Of a stretch of DNA of 64,000 nt, positions 25,452 through 34,327 are shown one piece after another. This DNA is from Nocardioides ochotonae (GTDB lineage Bacteria; Actinomycetota; Actinomycetes; Propionibacteriales; Nocardioidaceae). The notes under the pieces were generated by a model, which saw nothing but the letters and a program-made list of their open reading frames with translations, made no database searches and was not told where the DNA came from. The number at the start of each line of letters is the position of its first letter. Position 1 is the first letter of the stretch. The stretch spans positions 186,001-250,000 of the forward strand of contig NZ_CP061769.1 of assembly GCF_011420305.2 (NCBI RefSeq), written 5' to 3'. The position numbers and the translations under genes are program-made.

Positions 25452-25951
25452 GAGGTCCTCCCGGCCAGGTCGGCGAGCTCGGGGGCCAGCGCGCGCAGGC
25501 GCGCGAGCGCCTGCCGGGCCGTGGACTTCACGGTGCCTGCGCCGATGCCGAGCACGGCCGCGGTCTGTACCTCGGTGAGGTCGTCGAAGTAGCGCAGCAC
25601 CAACACGGTGCGCTGCTTGGCGGTCAACCGCCTCAGCGCATCCTCGAGACTGAGGCGCAGATCGGTGTCGTGGGACGCGGCCGGGGCGTCGTAGCCACCC
25701 ATCTGGTGTTCGCGCACGTGCCGGCGGCTGCGCCACCAGGAGATGTTCTGGGTGTAGAGGATGCGGCGCACGTATGCCTCGGGGTCACCCTCGATGCGGT
25801 GCCAGGACTTGGCGGCCTTGAAGAGGGCCGTCTGGACCAGGTCCTCAGCGAGATGGGCGTCCCCGGTGAGCAGGTACGCCGTGCGCGAGAGTGCCGGCGT
25901 GCGGGTCACGACGAACGCGCGAAACGCGTCCTCGTCGTACGTCGACGTCAC
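25448..25951 (-). CDS. SigE-family ECF RNA polymerase sigma factor
   Basis: A 167 aa sigma factor of the actinobacterial SigE-like (SIGE family) type. Region 2 is FRAFVVTRTPALSRTAYLLTG through EDLVQTALFKAAKSW and YVRRILYTQN. Region 4 is RLTAKQRTVLVLRYFDDLTEVQTAAVLGIGAGTVKSTARQAL. It starts with GTG and is translationally coupled to the membrane protein downstream, the usual sigma/anti-sigma pair arrangement. Target promoters cannot be told from the sequence. Confidence 0.92.
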   Translation of the reverse strand: MTSTYDEDAFRAFVVTRTPALSRTAYLLTGDAHLAEDLVQTALFKAAKSWHRIEGDPEAYVRRILYTQNISWWRSRRHVREHQMGGYDAPAASHDTDLRLSLEDALRRLTAKQRTVLVLRYFDDLTEVQTAAVLGIGAGTVKSTARQALARLRALAPELADLAGRTS

Positions 25952-26022
25952 AGGCGATCCCCCCTCTCACCCCGTCAGACGCTGCTGCGGGGTGATTCGG
26001 GGGGCAACCAGTGGAAAAGAAA

Positions 26023-26700
26023 TCAGCGGGCGCGGCGGCCCAGGCGCTCGAGGTCGAGGATGACCACGGAGCGCGGCTCCAGGCGCACCCAGCCACGGGA
26101 GGCGAAGTCGGCGAGCGCCTTGTTGACCGTCTCGCGGGAGGCGCCGACCAGCTGGGCGAGCTCCTCCTGGGTGAGGTCGTGGTGCACGTGCACGCCGTCG
26201 TCGGCGGTGCGGCCGAAGCGGTCGGCGAGGTCGAGCAGCGCCTTGGCGACACGGCCGGGGACGTCGGAGAAGACCAGGTCGGCGACGACGTCGTTGGCCT
26301 TGCGCAGCCGGCTGGCGAGCTGGGTGAGCAGGCCGCGGGCGACGACCGGGCGGCCCTCGAGCCAGCGCAGCAGGTCCTCGTGGGAGAGCGAGGCGAACGA
26401 GGCGTCGGTCACCGCGGTCACGGTGGCCGAGCGCGGGCCCGGGTCGAAGAGCGAGAGCTCGCCGAACATCTGGCCGGGGCCGAGGATCGCGAGGAGGTTC
26501 TCGCGACCGTCGGAGGAGGTGCGTCCGAGCTTCACCTTGCCGTCCAGGACGACATAGAGCTTGTCTCCGGAGTCGCCCTCGTGGAAGAGCACATCACCAC
26601 GGCGAAGGCGGGACTCGGTCATCGAGCTGCGCAGCGCCGTGGCGGCCTCGTCGTCCAGCGCACTGAAAAGCGGGGCTTGACGAAGTACGTCGTTGTCCAC
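26023..26700 (-). CDS. crp: Crp/GlxR-type transcriptional regulator
   Basis: A 225 aa cyclic-nucleotide-responsive regulator (Rv3676/GlxR type). The cNMP-binding beta-roll carries GQMFGELSLFDPGPRSATVTA (phosphate-binding cassette with FGELSL and RSAT). The C-terminal HTH is LTQEELAQLVGASRETVNKALADFASRGWV. It is a global regulator of carbon metabolism in related bacteria. The GTG start is preceded by a strong AAGGAGG ribosome site. A Crp-like palindrome upstream may mediate autoregulation, and a better one lies ahead of the acetate operon. Confidence 0.95.
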   Translation of the reverse strand: MDNDVLRQAPLFSALDDEAATALRSSMTESRLRRGDVLFHEGDSGDKLYVVLDGKVKLGRTSSDGRENLLAILGPGQMFGELSLFDPGPRSATVTAVTDASFASLSHEDLLRWLEGRPVVARGLLTQLASRLRKANDVVADLVFSDVPGRVAKALLDLADRFGRTADDGVHVHHDLTQEELAQLVGASRETVNKALADFASRGWVRLEPRSVVILDLERLGRRAR

Positions 26701-26704
26701 GGAT

Positions 26705-26711
26705 CCTCCTT
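26705..26711 (-). promoter_or_regulatory. Strong ribosome-binding site of crp
   Basis: AAGGAGG four bases before the GTG start; it fixes the start at 26700 and contrasts with the many leaderless starts nearby. Confidence 0.7.
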
Positions 26712-26753
26712 CGGTGCGCCCGCCTGGCGTGCGGGCATCGATCGAATCCTACG

Positions 26754-26769
26754 CGTGCGGTTTCTCACA
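26754..26769. promoter_or_regulatory. Weak Crp-like box upstream of crp
   Basis: CGTGCGGTTTCTCACA keeps 8 of 10 bases of TGTGA-N6-TCACA and lies 54 bp upstream of the crp start. Autoregulation is inferred only. Confidence 0.3.
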
Positions 26770-26865
26770 GCCATATCGGCGCAATAACCGGCGCGCCGCA
26801 GCGACCTCGGGAGAGGCTCGCGCGCGCTGCCGGGCGGGGCCGCGTGCGGTGTCATCGCCCCGCCG

Positions 26866-26871
26866 TACCCT
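26866..26871 (+). promoter_or_regulatory. -10 box of the nth operon
   Basis: TACCCT with AGGCCC spacing to the GTG start at 26878; leaderless signature. Confidence 0.42.
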
Positions 26872-26877
26872 AGGCCC

Positions 26878-27594
26878 GTGCCCGCTGCCGTACCACTGAC
26901 GCGCCCCGACACCTCGCTTGTCCGACGCGCCCGCAAGATCGGGCGCGTGCTCGCCGAGACCTACCCCGACGCGCACTGCGAGCTCGACTTCGAGAACCCC
27001 TTCGAGCTCCTCGTGGTGACCGTTCTCTCGGCGCAGACCACCGACCGCCGCGTCAACGCCGTGCGCCCGATCCTGTTCGGCGCCTACCCCGACCCGGCGT
27101 CGATGGCGCAGGCCGAGCGCGAGGACCTCGAGCGGATCGTGGGCCCGCTGGGCTTCTTCCGGGCCAAGACCGAGGCGCTGCTCAAGCTCTCCGCGGCGCT
27201 GGTCACCGACCACGGCGGCGAGGTCCCGGGCCGCCTCGACGACCTGGTGAAGCTGCCCGGCGTGGGCCGCAAGACCGCCAACGTCGTGCTCGGCAACGCC
27301 TTCGGCGTCCCCGGCATCACCGTCGACACCCACTTCGGTCGCCTGGTGCGCCGCTTCGGCCTCACCGAGGAGACCGACCCGGTCAAGGTGGAGCACGCGA
27401 TCGGCGCGCTCTACCCCAAGCGGGACTGGACGATGCTGTCGCACCACGTCATCTGGCACGGCCGGCGCCGCTGCCACGCCAAGCGGCCCGCCTGCGGCGC
27501 CTGCCCGGTCGCGCGCTGGTGCCCGTCGTACGGCGAGGGGCCGACCGACCCGGTCGTGGCCGAGGCGCTCGTGCGCACCCAGGGCCCGGCATGA
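26878..27594 (+). CDS. nth: Endonuclease III (DNA glycosylase/AP lyase)
   Basis: Removes oxidised pyrimidines in base-excision repair. The 238 aa protein has helix-hairpin-helix [12 protein letters not shown] with catalytic Lys132, catalytic Asp150 in TVDTHFGRL, and the [4Fe-4S] ligands Cys199, Cys206, Cys209 and Cys215 in the standard C-x6-C-x2-C-x5-C spacing. The GTG start is supported by the -10 spacing. It leads a four-gene operon with overlapping stops and starts (tlpA, CoA pyrophosphatase, marP), the same order as in mycobacteria. Confidence 0.96.
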   Translation: MPAAVPLTRPDTSLVRRARKIGRVLAETYPDAHCELDFENPFELLVVTVLSAQTTDRRVNAVRPILFGAYPDPASMAQAEREDLERIVGPLGFFRAKTEALLKLSAALVTDHGGEVPGRLDDLVKLPGVGRKTANVVLGNAFGVPGITVDTHFGRLVRRFGLTEETDPVKVEHAIGALYPKRDWTMLSHHVIWHGRRRCHAKRPACGACPVARWCPSYGEGPTDPVVAEALVRTQGPA

Positions 27595-28211
27595 GCAGGC
27601 GCCTGCGTGCGGCGTGCGCCGCCGGCGCCCTCCTCGCGACCGCCGCGTTGGCGGGCTGTGCGCCCGGCACGAGCACGACGAGCGGCCCGGCCCGCCCCTC
27701 GGAGTCCAACGTCGATGTCGACACCCCGGAGCTGCGCCGCATGAAGGCCGCCGCCGGCGTCGAGGAGTGCCGTCCCGGCACCGCCACCGACGGCGCGCTG
27801 CCCGCGGTGAGCCTGCCGTGCCTCGGCGGCGGGGAACGCGTCGACCTCTCCACCCTCGAGGGCCCCCTCGTCATCAACTTCTGGGCCTCCAACTGCGGTC
27901 CGTGCCGCAAGGAGATGCCGGCGCTCCAGGAGTTCCACGAGACCTACGGCGACCGGGTCCCCGTGCTCGGGATCGACTTCCTCGACGTGATGCCGGAGGC
28001 CGCGATGGAGCTCGTCGAGCGCAGCGGCGTCACCTACCCGCTGATCGCGGACCCGGGCGGGGAGCTGCAGGGCACCGACGTGCGCCCGCTCGCGCTGCCG
28101 ACCTTCGTGTTCCTGTCCGAGGACGGTGAGGTGACGATGAAGGGCGGCGGCATCCACAGCGCCGACGAGATGGTCGAGCTGGTCTCCGAGCACCTCGGCG
28201 TGGACCTGTGA
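27591..28211 (+). CDS. TlpA-family thioredoxin-like lipoprotein
   Basis: Extracytoplasmic thiol-disulfide protein, 206 aa. The signal peptide ends in lipobox ALAGC, with Cys23 lipidated. The active site is Cys102-Gly-Pro-Cys105 in [15 protein letters not shown]. The [19 protein letters not shown] central insert and cis-Pro region (ALPTFVFL) are typical. It may reduce or oxidise partners such as the disulfide-dependent protease encoded two genes downstream. ATGA overlap with nth. Confidence 0.92.
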   Translation: MSRRLRAACAAGALLATAALAGCAPGTSTTSGPARPSESNVDVDTPELRRMKAAAGVEECRPGTATDGALPAVSLPCLGGGERVDLSTLEGPLVINFWASNCGPCRKEMPALQEFHETYGDRVPVLGIDFLDVMPEAAMELVERSGVTYPLIADPGGELQGTDVRPLALPTFVFLSEDGEVTMKGGGIHSADEMVELVSEHLGVDL

Positions 28212-28936
28212 GCTCCTCCGCCGGTCTGCCGGCGTGGCTGCTGCCCGTGCACGAGGCGGCCCAGACCATCGAGGGCCGCTACCTGACCCGCTTCCTTCCC
28301 CCCGACTCCGACGACGTACGCCGGGGCGCGGTGCTGATGCTGTGGGGCGAGGGCGAGCAGGGCCCCGAGCTGGTGCTCACCGAGCGCGCCCACGACATGC
28401 GCTCGCACCCCGGGCAGGTCTCCTTCCCCGGCGGGTCGCTGGACCCGGGCGAGTCGGTGGTCGAGGCCGCGCTGCGCGAGGCGGAGGAGGAGGTCGGGGT
28501 CGACCCGGCGTCGGTCGAGGTCTTCGGCCTGCTGCCCGAGCTGTTCCTGCCGCCCAGCAACTTCGCGGTCACCCCGGTCCTGGGCTGGTGGCGCGAGCAG
28601 CACCGCATCGAGGTGGTCAGTCCCGACGAGGTGCACGCGATCCACCACGCCCCGGTCGCGGAGCTCGTCGACCCGACCCACCGGGTGACCGTGCGCCACC
28701 CCTCGGGCTACACCAGCCCCGGCTTCCTGATCGGCGCCGACAAGGACGTCATCCTGTGGGGCTTCACCGGCGGGATCATCTCCCGGCTGCTGGACTACCT
28801 CGGCTGGGCCGAGCCGTGGGACGCCGCCCGGGTGCAGGTCCTGCCCGACTACATGTTCGCCGGCGACTCCGAGACGCAGCGCAACGCGCGCGCCGGCCTG
28901 CTCGACATCTCCGACGAGGAGCGACGCGCCCGGTGA
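28208..28936 (+). CDS. NUDIX hydrolase, CoA pyrophosphatase type
   Basis: A 242 aa NUDIX enzyme of the NudL/Rv3672c group, predicted to cleave CoA and its derivatives to phosphopantetheine. The box is complete: GGSLDPGESVVEAALREAEEEVGV. The upstream RSHPGQVSFPGG segment is the CoA-pyrophosphatase (UPF0035) motif. GTG start overlapping the tlpA stop. Confidence 0.92.
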   Translation: MSSSAGLPAWLLPVHEAAQTIEGRYLTRFLPPDSDDVRRGAVLMLWGEGEQGPELVLTERAHDMRSHPGQVSFPGGSLDPGESVVEAALREAEEEVGVDPASVEVFGLLPELFLPPSNFAVTPVLGWWREQHRIEVVSPDEVHAIHHAPVAELVDPTHRVTVRHPSGYTSPGFLIGADKDVILWGFTGGIISRLLDYLGWAEPWDAARVQVLPDYMFAGDSETQRNARAGLLDISDEERRAR

Positions 28937-30108
28937 ACCCGCTCGACTGGATCCTGGTGGTCCTGCTCGCCCTGTACGCCCTGTCCGGTTATTGGCAGGG
29001 CTTCGTCACCGGCGTCTTCGCCACCGCCGGGCTGCTCTGCGGCGGTCTGCTCGGCATCTGGCTGGCGCCGCTGGCCCTCGGGGACGCCGCCCCGTCGCTG
29101 CTGGTCTCGATCGGCGCGCTGTTCATCGTCATCCTCGCCGCCTCCCTCGGCCAGGCGCTGCTGCAGTACGTCGGGGCGCGGATCCGCTCGCGCATCACCT
29201 GGCAGCCGGTGCGCGCGCTCGACGCGCTCGGCGGCGCGGCGCTCAGCGTCGGCGCCGTACTGCTGGTGGCCTGGGCCCTCGGCGTGGCGGTGTCCGGCAC
29301 CAGGATCGGGCCGGTCACCTCGCTGGTGCGCGAGTCCACGGTGCTGGCCAAGGTCGACGAGGCGCTCCCGGCCTCCGCGGGCTCGATGCTCGGCACCTTC
29401 AACGACGTCGTCGGCACCGGCTTCTTCCCGCGTTACCTCGAGCCGTTCGCCCCGGAGCAGATCGTCGAGGTCGCCCCCGGCAACGAGAAGCTGCTGGGCA
29501 GCCCGCGGGTGCAGCGGGCCCAGCAGAGCGTGCTGAAGGTCCGCGGGGCCAACCGCTGCGGTCGCGGCGTCGAGGGCACCGGCTTCCTCTACGCCGACGA
29601 CCGGCTGATGACCAACGCCCACGTCGTCGCGGGGGTCAGCGACCCGGAGGTCCTGGTGGGCGAGGAGAGCATCCCCGCCGAGGTCGTCCTCTACGACCCG
29701 GACCTCGACCTCGCGGTCCTCGCGCTCGACGACCGCGGCCGTCCGGCGCTGGACTTCGACACCTCCGCCGGCCCCTCGGACGCCGTCGCGATCCTCGGCT
29801 ACCCCCTCGACGGTCCCTTCGACGCCCGTGCCGGCCGGATCCGCGACGAGCAGCGGCTGCGCTCGCCCGACATCTACGGCAACGGGTCGGTGCTGCGCGA
29901 GGTGTTCTCGCTGCGCGCGCTGGTGCGCCCGGGCAACTCCGGCGGCCCGGTGCTCGCCCGCGACGGCGACGTCGTCGGCGTCGTCTTCGCGGCCTCGGTC
30001 ACCGACAGCGACACCGGCTACGCGGTCACCGCCGAGCAGGCGGAGGGCGTCGCGATCGAGGGCATCGCCCGCAGCGCCGAGGTCTCCACCGGCGACTGCG
30101 CCAGCTGA
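28933..30108 (+). CDS. marP: Membrane serine protease MarP
   Basis: Acid- and oxidation-resistance protease, 391 aa. Four N-terminal helices (about residues 5-120) anchor a periplasmic chymotrypsin-like domain. The triad is His230 (TNAHVVAG), Asp259 (DPDLDLAV) and Ser336 (RPGNSGGP). Cys209 and Cys389 match the regulatory disulfide pair of the mycobacterial enzyme in spacing. It is the last gene of the nth operon, followed by a very stable terminator. Confidence 0.94.
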   Translation: MNPLDWILVVLLALYALSGYWQGFVTGVFATAGLLCGGLLGIWLAPLALGDAAPSLLVSIGALFIVILAASLGQALLQYVGARIRSRITWQPVRALDALGGAALSVGAVLLVAWALGVAVSGTRIGPVTSLVRESTVLAKVDEALPASAGSMLGTFNDVVGTGFFPRYLEPFAPEQIVEVAPGNEKLLGSPRVQRAQQSVLKVRGANRCGRGVEGTGFLYADDRLMTNAHVVAGVSDPEVLVGEESIPAEVVLYDPDLDLAVLALDDRGRPALDFDTSAGPSDAVAILGYPLDGPFDARAGRIRDEQRLRSPDIYGNGSVLREVFSLRALVRPGNSGGPVLARDGDVVGVVFAASVTDSDTGYAVTAEQAEGVAIEGIARSAEVSTGDCAS

Positions 30109-30147
30109 TCGCCCGGACGCCGGGGCTGCGGGCCGCGCGGCCCCACC

Positions 30148-30199
30148 CATGACAGGAGCCCGGCCCCGGAGAGTGCTCCGGGGCCGGGCTCGTGTCATG
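30148..30199. terminator. Long bidirectional terminator between marP and the holin-like gene
   Basis: CATGACA pairs with TGTCATG, then after one G-G mismatch a 15-bp stem (GAGCCCGGCCCCGGA) closes on a 6-nt loop. It separates two convergent genes. Confidence 0.82.
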
Positions 30200-30220
30200 C
30201 GCGTGGTGCGGGGGCGAGCG

Positions 30221-30625
30221 TCAGTGCTGGCCCTTGAGCGCGCGCGGGATCTCGCGGCCCTGCTCGATGGCCTTCGCCGGCGGCTTGACCTGCTTGACCT
30301 TCTTGACGCCGATGAAGGCGAGCAGGCCGGCCAGCAGGAGGTAGAAGCCGAAGACGATCAGGAACGCCCAGTGCAGGGACAGCCCGGAGCCGTTCCAGTG
30401 GATCAGGTAGGCGATCGCGACCGAGAGCATGATGATCGCAAGGACGGCGATGAAGCCGGCCGCGGCGAACAGGGCGATGCCGACTCCGCCCGCGCGGACG
30501 CTGACCTTGAGCTCGGACTTGGCGAGCTGGATCTCCTTGGAGACCAGCGTCGAGATGTCCCGGCTGGCGTCGGCGACGAGCTTGCCGATCGTCGGATCGG
30601 CGTCCTTGACCGGTTCGGTGGCCAT
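30221..30625 (-). CDS. Actinobacterial holin-superfamily (DUF1469-like) membrane protein
   Basis: A 134 aa protein. The N-terminal amphipathic segment (IGKLVADASRDISTLVSKEIQLAKSEL) is followed by two helices (GVGIALFAAAGFIAVLAIIMLSV and LHWAFLIVFGFYLLLAGLLAFIGV) and a basic tail. It is the Rv3669-like 'phage holin family' protein, a chromosomal gene near acs in many actinobacteria, and not evidence of a prophage. GAGGAGC precedes the ATG. Function unknown. Confidence 0.86.
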   Translation of the reverse strand: MATEPVKDADPTIGKLVADASRDISTLVSKEIQLAKSELKVSVRAGGVGIALFAAAGFIAVLAIIMLSVAIAYLIHWNGSGLSLHWAFLIVFGFYLLLAGLLAFIGVKKVKQVKPPAKAIEQGREIPRALKGQH

Positions 30626-30800
30626 GTGGCTCCTCTGGCGGTGTGCGTGGCGGTGAGTCCTCGACCCGGCGTGGCGTCGGACAGTGTCACTGACCCTATC
30701 GAACGCCTCCCCGTTCGCCCCGCCGGTAGCATCGGGTGCGGTGCGCCGGGAAGTCTGGTCGGCAATGCTGTCCGCACGCCCCCACCTCGAAGAGGCCCCC

Positions 30801-32165
30801 ATGCCCGACCCTCGCTCGACCGCACCCGACTCCGGATCGGACGGTCAGCGCCGCGTCCTGACCCGCCCGAGCTGGCCCGAGTACCAGCGCATCACCGAGA
30901 TCCTGCGCGCCGAGACGGTCGGCGGCCTGCTCCTCATCGCCGGCGCCGTGCTCGCGCTGGTGTGGGCGAACCTGGCCGGGGACTCCTACTCCTCGCTGCG
31001 TGACCTGCACGTCGGCGGGCAGGTCCTCGGCTTCGACCTCGACCTGACCCTGGGGCACTGGGCGGCGGACGGACTGCTGGCGGTCTTCTTCTTCCTGGTC
31101 GGCCTGGAGCTGAAGAAGGAGTTCGTCGCCGGGGACCTGCGGCGCCTGGACCGCGCCATCGTGCCGGTGGCGGCCGCGTTCGGCGGGGTCGCCGTACCGG
31201 CGGTGCTCTACGTCCTGGTCAACCTCGGCTCCGGCGGGGAGACGCTGCGCGGCTGGGCGATCCCCACCGCGACCGACATCGCGTTCGCGGTGGCGGTGCT
31301 GGCGGTCGTCGGATCGCGGCTGCCGTCCGCGCTGCGGCTGTTCCTGCTCACGCTCGCGGTCGTCGACGACCTCGTCGCGATCCTCATCATCGCCCTCTTC
31401 TACACCGACGAGCTGGCCGTCGAGCAGCTGCTGTGGGCGCTGATCCCGCTGGCGGCGTTCGGCTGGCTGGTCCAGCGCCGCACCGCGTTCTTCGGGGTGC
31501 ATGCCTGGGCCGGCGCGGTGCTGCTGGTGCCGCTGGGCGTGCTGGTGTGGGCCTTCTTCCACGAGTCCGGGGTGCACGCGACGATCGCCGGCGTGGTCCT
31601 GGGCTTCCTGGTCCCGGTGCTGCGCAAGTCCGGCGGCGAGGGCCCCGGCCTGGCCGAGGTGCTCGAGCACCGGGTCCGCCCGCTGTCGGCCGGGTTCTGC
31701 GTGCCGGTCTTCGCGTTCTTCTCCGCCGGCGTCGCGATCGGCGGTGGGGACGGCGGGTTCGGTGCACTGTTCACCGACACGGTCGCCTGGGGCATCGTGA
31801 TCGGCCTCGTCGTCGGCAAGCCGATCGGGATCCTGGTCGCCACCTGGCTGGTCACCCGCACCCGGCACGCGAACCTGGACAGCGACATCGCCTGGCGCGA
31901 CCTCGTCGGCATGTCGATGCTCGCGGGCATCGGGTTCACCGTGTCGCTGCTGATCTCCGAGCTCAGCTTCGCGGCGGGCTCGGCGCACTACGACCACGCC
32001 AAGATCGCGATCCTGACGGCGTCGGTGCTCGCCGCCGGGTTGTCCGCGCTGGTCCTCGTCCCCCGCAACCGCCACTACCGCGAGCTCGAGCGTCGCGAGC
32101 AGGTGGACGAGGACCAGGACGGCATCCCCGACCTGTTCCAGCGGCCCGAGGACCAGCGCGGCTAG
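30801..32165 (+). CDS. nhaA: Na+/H+ antiporter NhaA
   Basis: Sodium/proton antiporter of 454 aa with about 12 helices. Diagnostic segments are [49 protein letters not shown] and [21 protein letters not shown], which contains the paired aspartates of the ion site. The ATG at 30801 is chosen for its alignment with the family. The longer frame to 30684 adds 39 residues without support. The hydrophilic tail ([18 protein letters not shown]) is longer than usual. Confidence 0.93.
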   Translation: MPDPRSTAPDSGSDGQRRVLTRPSWPEYQRITEILRAETVGGLLLIAGAVLALVWANLAGDSYSSLRDLHVGGQVLGFDLDLTLGHWAADGLLAVFFFLVGLELKKEFVAGDLRRLDRAIVPVAAAFGGVAVPAVLYVLVNLGSGGETLRGWAIPTATDIAFAVAVLAVVGSRLPSALRLFLLTLAVVDDLVAILIIALFYTDELAVEQLLWALIPLAAFGWLVQRRTAFFGVHAWAGAVLLVPLGVLVWAFFHESGVHATIAGVVLGFLVPVLRKSGGEGPGLAEVLEHRVRPLSAGFCVPVFAFFSAGVAIGGGDGGFGALFTDTVAWGIVIGLVVGKPIGILVATWLVTRTRHANLDSDIAWRDLVGMSMLAGIGFTVSLLISELSFAAGSAHYDHAKIAILTASVLAAGLSALVLVPRNRHYRELERREQVDEDQDGIPDLFQRPEDQRG

Positions 32166-32186
32166 GTCACCGCCGCGTGCGGGGCC

Positions 32187-34193
32187 TCACTCCGAGGAGG
32201 CCGAGCCCGACAGCCCCGAGGAGATCAGCTTCATCACCGAGCTGTCGGCCAACGTGGTGACGTCGCCGATCTCGCGGTGCTCGGCGACGTCGCGCAGCAG
32301 GCGCCGCATGATCTTGCCCGACCGGGTCTTCGGCAGCTCGGGCACGATCATGATCTGGCGCGGGGTGGCGATCGGGCCGATCTCCTTGCGCACGTGCTGG
32401 CGCAGCTCGGTGACGATCTCGCTGCCCTCGCCGGTCTCGTCGGCATCCACCACGAACTCGTCGCGCAGGATCACGAACGCGCAGACCGCCTGGCCGGTGT
32501 CCTCGTCCTTCGCGCCCACCACCGCGGCCTCCGCGACCTTGGGGTGCGACACGAGCGCCGACTCGATCTCGGTGGTGGAGAGCCGGTGGCCGGAGACGTT
32601 CATGACGTCGTCGACGCGGCCGAGCACCCACAGGTCGCCGTCGGTGTCCTTCTTGGCGCCATCGCCGGCGAAGTAGTAGCCCTGGCTGCGGAAGCGCGAC
32701 CAGTAGGTGTCGACGTAGCGCTGGTCGTCACCCCAGATCGTCCGCAGCATCGAGGGCCACGGTCGGGTCAGCACGAGGTAGCCGCCGGAGCCGTTCGGGA
32801 CCGGCTTGCCCTCCTCGTCGACGACGTCCGCGGCCACGCCCGGGATCGCGGTCATCGCCGACCCCGGCTTGCCCGCGGTGACGCCGGGCAGCGGGCTGAT
32901 CATGATCATGCCGGTCTCGGTCTGCCACCAGGTGTCCACCACGGGGGTGCGGTCGCCGCCGATCACGTGGCGGTACCAGACGTAGGCCTCGGGGTTGATC
33001 GGCTCGCCGACCGAGCCGAGGAGCCGCAGGCTGGAGAGGTCCGCACGGTCCGGGATCTCCCGGCCCTGCTTCATGAACGAGCGGATCGCGGTCGGCGCGG
33101 TGTAGAAGATCGTGACGCCGAGGTCCTCGATGATCTGCCACCACCGGCCCCGCTCCGGGCTGTCCGGGGTGCCCTCGTAGAGCACCTGGGTGGCGCCGTT
33201 CGCGAGCGGGCCGTAGACGATGTAGGAGTGCCCGGTGACCCAGCCGATGTCGGCGGTGCACCAGTAGACGTCGGTCTCGGGCTTCAGGTCGAAGACCGCC
33301 CAGTGGGTGTACGCCGTACCGACGAGGTAGCCGCCGGTCGTGTGCAGGATGCCCTTGGGCTTGCCGGTCGTGCCGGAGGTGTACATGACGTAGAGCGGGT
33401 GCTCGGCGTCGAAGGCCTCGGGGGTGTGCTCGGAGGAGGCGGCGTCGACGACGTCGTGCCACCACACGTCGACCGCGTCGTCCCAGCCGTCGGCGCCGAG
33501 GTCCTGGCCGGTACGGCGGACCACGAGCACCTTCTCGACCGTGTGGCCGCGCTCGGCCGACTTGGCCCGGGCCTCGTCGACGGCCGGCTTCAGGGCGGAG
33601 GCGGAGCCGCGGCGGTAGCCGCCGTCGGCGGTGACCACGACCTTCGCCTGGCAGTCCTCCAGGCGCGAGGCCAGCGCGTCGGAGGAGAACCCGCCGAAGA
33701 CCACCGTGTGCGGGGCGCCGATGCGGGCGCAGGCCAGCATCGCCACGATCGCCTCGGGGATCATCGGCATGTAGATCGCGACGCGGTCTCCGGTCTGCAC
33801 GCCGAGCTCGGTGAGCGCGTTCGCGGCGCGGGAGACCTCGTCCTTGAGCTGGGCGTAGGTGATGTCGCGGCGGTCGTCGACCGGCTCGCCGACCCAGTGG
33901 ATCGCGACCTTGTCGCCGCGTCCGGCCTCGACGTGGCGGTCCACGCAGTTGTACGCCGCGTTGAGCTTGCCGCCGACGTACCACTTCGCGAACGGCGGGT
34001 TCGACCAGTCCAGCACCTGCTCCCACCGGGTGTCCCAGGTGAGGCGCTCGGCCTGCTCGGCCCAGAAGGCCTCGGGGTCGGCGTCGGCCGTGGCGTAGGC
34101 CTCCTCGGTGAGGTTGGCCGCGGCTGCCAGGTCGGCCGGGGGGTCGAACCGGCGGTCTTCCTTCAGCAGGTTGGACAGGGTCTCGTCGCTCAC
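32187..34193 (-). CDS. acs: Acetyl-coenzyme A synthetase
   Basis: Activates acetate to acetyl-CoA through acetyl-AMP, 668 aa. The core motif YTSGTTGKPKG and the catalytic, acetylation-controlled Lys627 in TRSGKIMRR are both present, as are WWQTETG and the N-terminal ACAS domain. The GTG at 34193 is chosen on its AGGAGC ribosome site seven bases upstream. It is third in the DUF485-symporter-acs operon, which imports and activates acetate. No acetyltransferase or deacetylase is nearby. Confidence 0.96.
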   Translation of the reverse strand: MSDETLSNLLKEDRRFDPPADLAAAANLTEEAYATADADPEAFWAEQAERLTWDTRWEQVLDWSNPPFAKWYVGGKLNAAYNCVDRHVEAGRGDKVAIHWVGEPVDDRRDITYAQLKDEVSRAANALTELGVQTGDRVAIYMPMIPEAIVAMLACARIGAPHTVVFGGFSSDALASRLEDCQAKVVVTADGGYRRGSASALKPAVDEARAKSAERGHTVEKVLVVRRTGQDLGADGWDDAVDVWWHDVVDAASSEHTPEAFDAEHPLYVMYTSGTTGKPKGILHTTGGYLVGTAYTHWAVFDLKPETDVYWCTADIGWVTGHSYIVYGPLANGATQVLYEGTPDSPERGRWWQIIEDLGVTIFYTAPTAIRSFMKQGREIPDRADLSSLRLLGSVGEPINPEAYVWYRHVIGGDRTPVVDTWWQTETGMIMISPLPGVTAGKPGSAMTAIPGVAADVVDEEGKPVPNGSGGYLVLTRPWPSMLRTIWGDDQRYVDTYWSRFRSQGYYFAGDGAKKDTDGDLWVLGRVDDVMNVSGHRLSTTEIESALVSHPKVAEAAVVGAKDEDTGQAVCAFVILRDEFVVDADETGEGSEIVTELRQHVRKEIGPIATPRQIMIVPELPKTRSGKIMRRLLRDVAEHREIGDVTTLADSSVMKLISSGLSGSASSE

Positions 34194-34245
34194 GTCAGCT
34201 CCTGTGTCAAAGGGTCGGAACCCAGGTCGGGGAACGGATGGGGGA

Positions 34246-34277
34246 GTGGCCCCCGCCACAGTAGCGGCGGGGGCCAC
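34246..34277 (-). terminator. Hairpin between the symporter and acs
   Basis: A 12-bp perfect stem (GTGGCCCCCGCC and complement) with an 8-nt loop lies between two co-directional genes. Without a T run it may only attenuate or protect the mRNA 3' end of the upstream part. Confidence 0.5.
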
Positions 34278-34291
34278 CGGTGCCCGATGCT

Positions 34292-34327
34292 CGATCAGTG
34301 ACCGATCCGGGCGTGGTTCGATCAGTG
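34292..34327. repeat. Direct repeat at the symporter 3' end
   Basis: CGATCAGTG occurs at 34292-34300 and 34319-34327, each followed by three bases and GATC. The second copy overlaps the symporter stop. Confidence 0.6.

Noticed and set aside
26878..26880. Alternative in-frame starts further into nth
   Set aside because: The GTG at 26878 has a well-placed -10 box, and the first downstream ATG would remove part of the glycosylase fold.
30221..30625. Prophage remnant suggested by a holin-family gene
   Set aside because: This holin-like family is a normal chromosomal neighbour of nhaA/acs in actinobacteria, and no other phage genes or attachment repeats are near.
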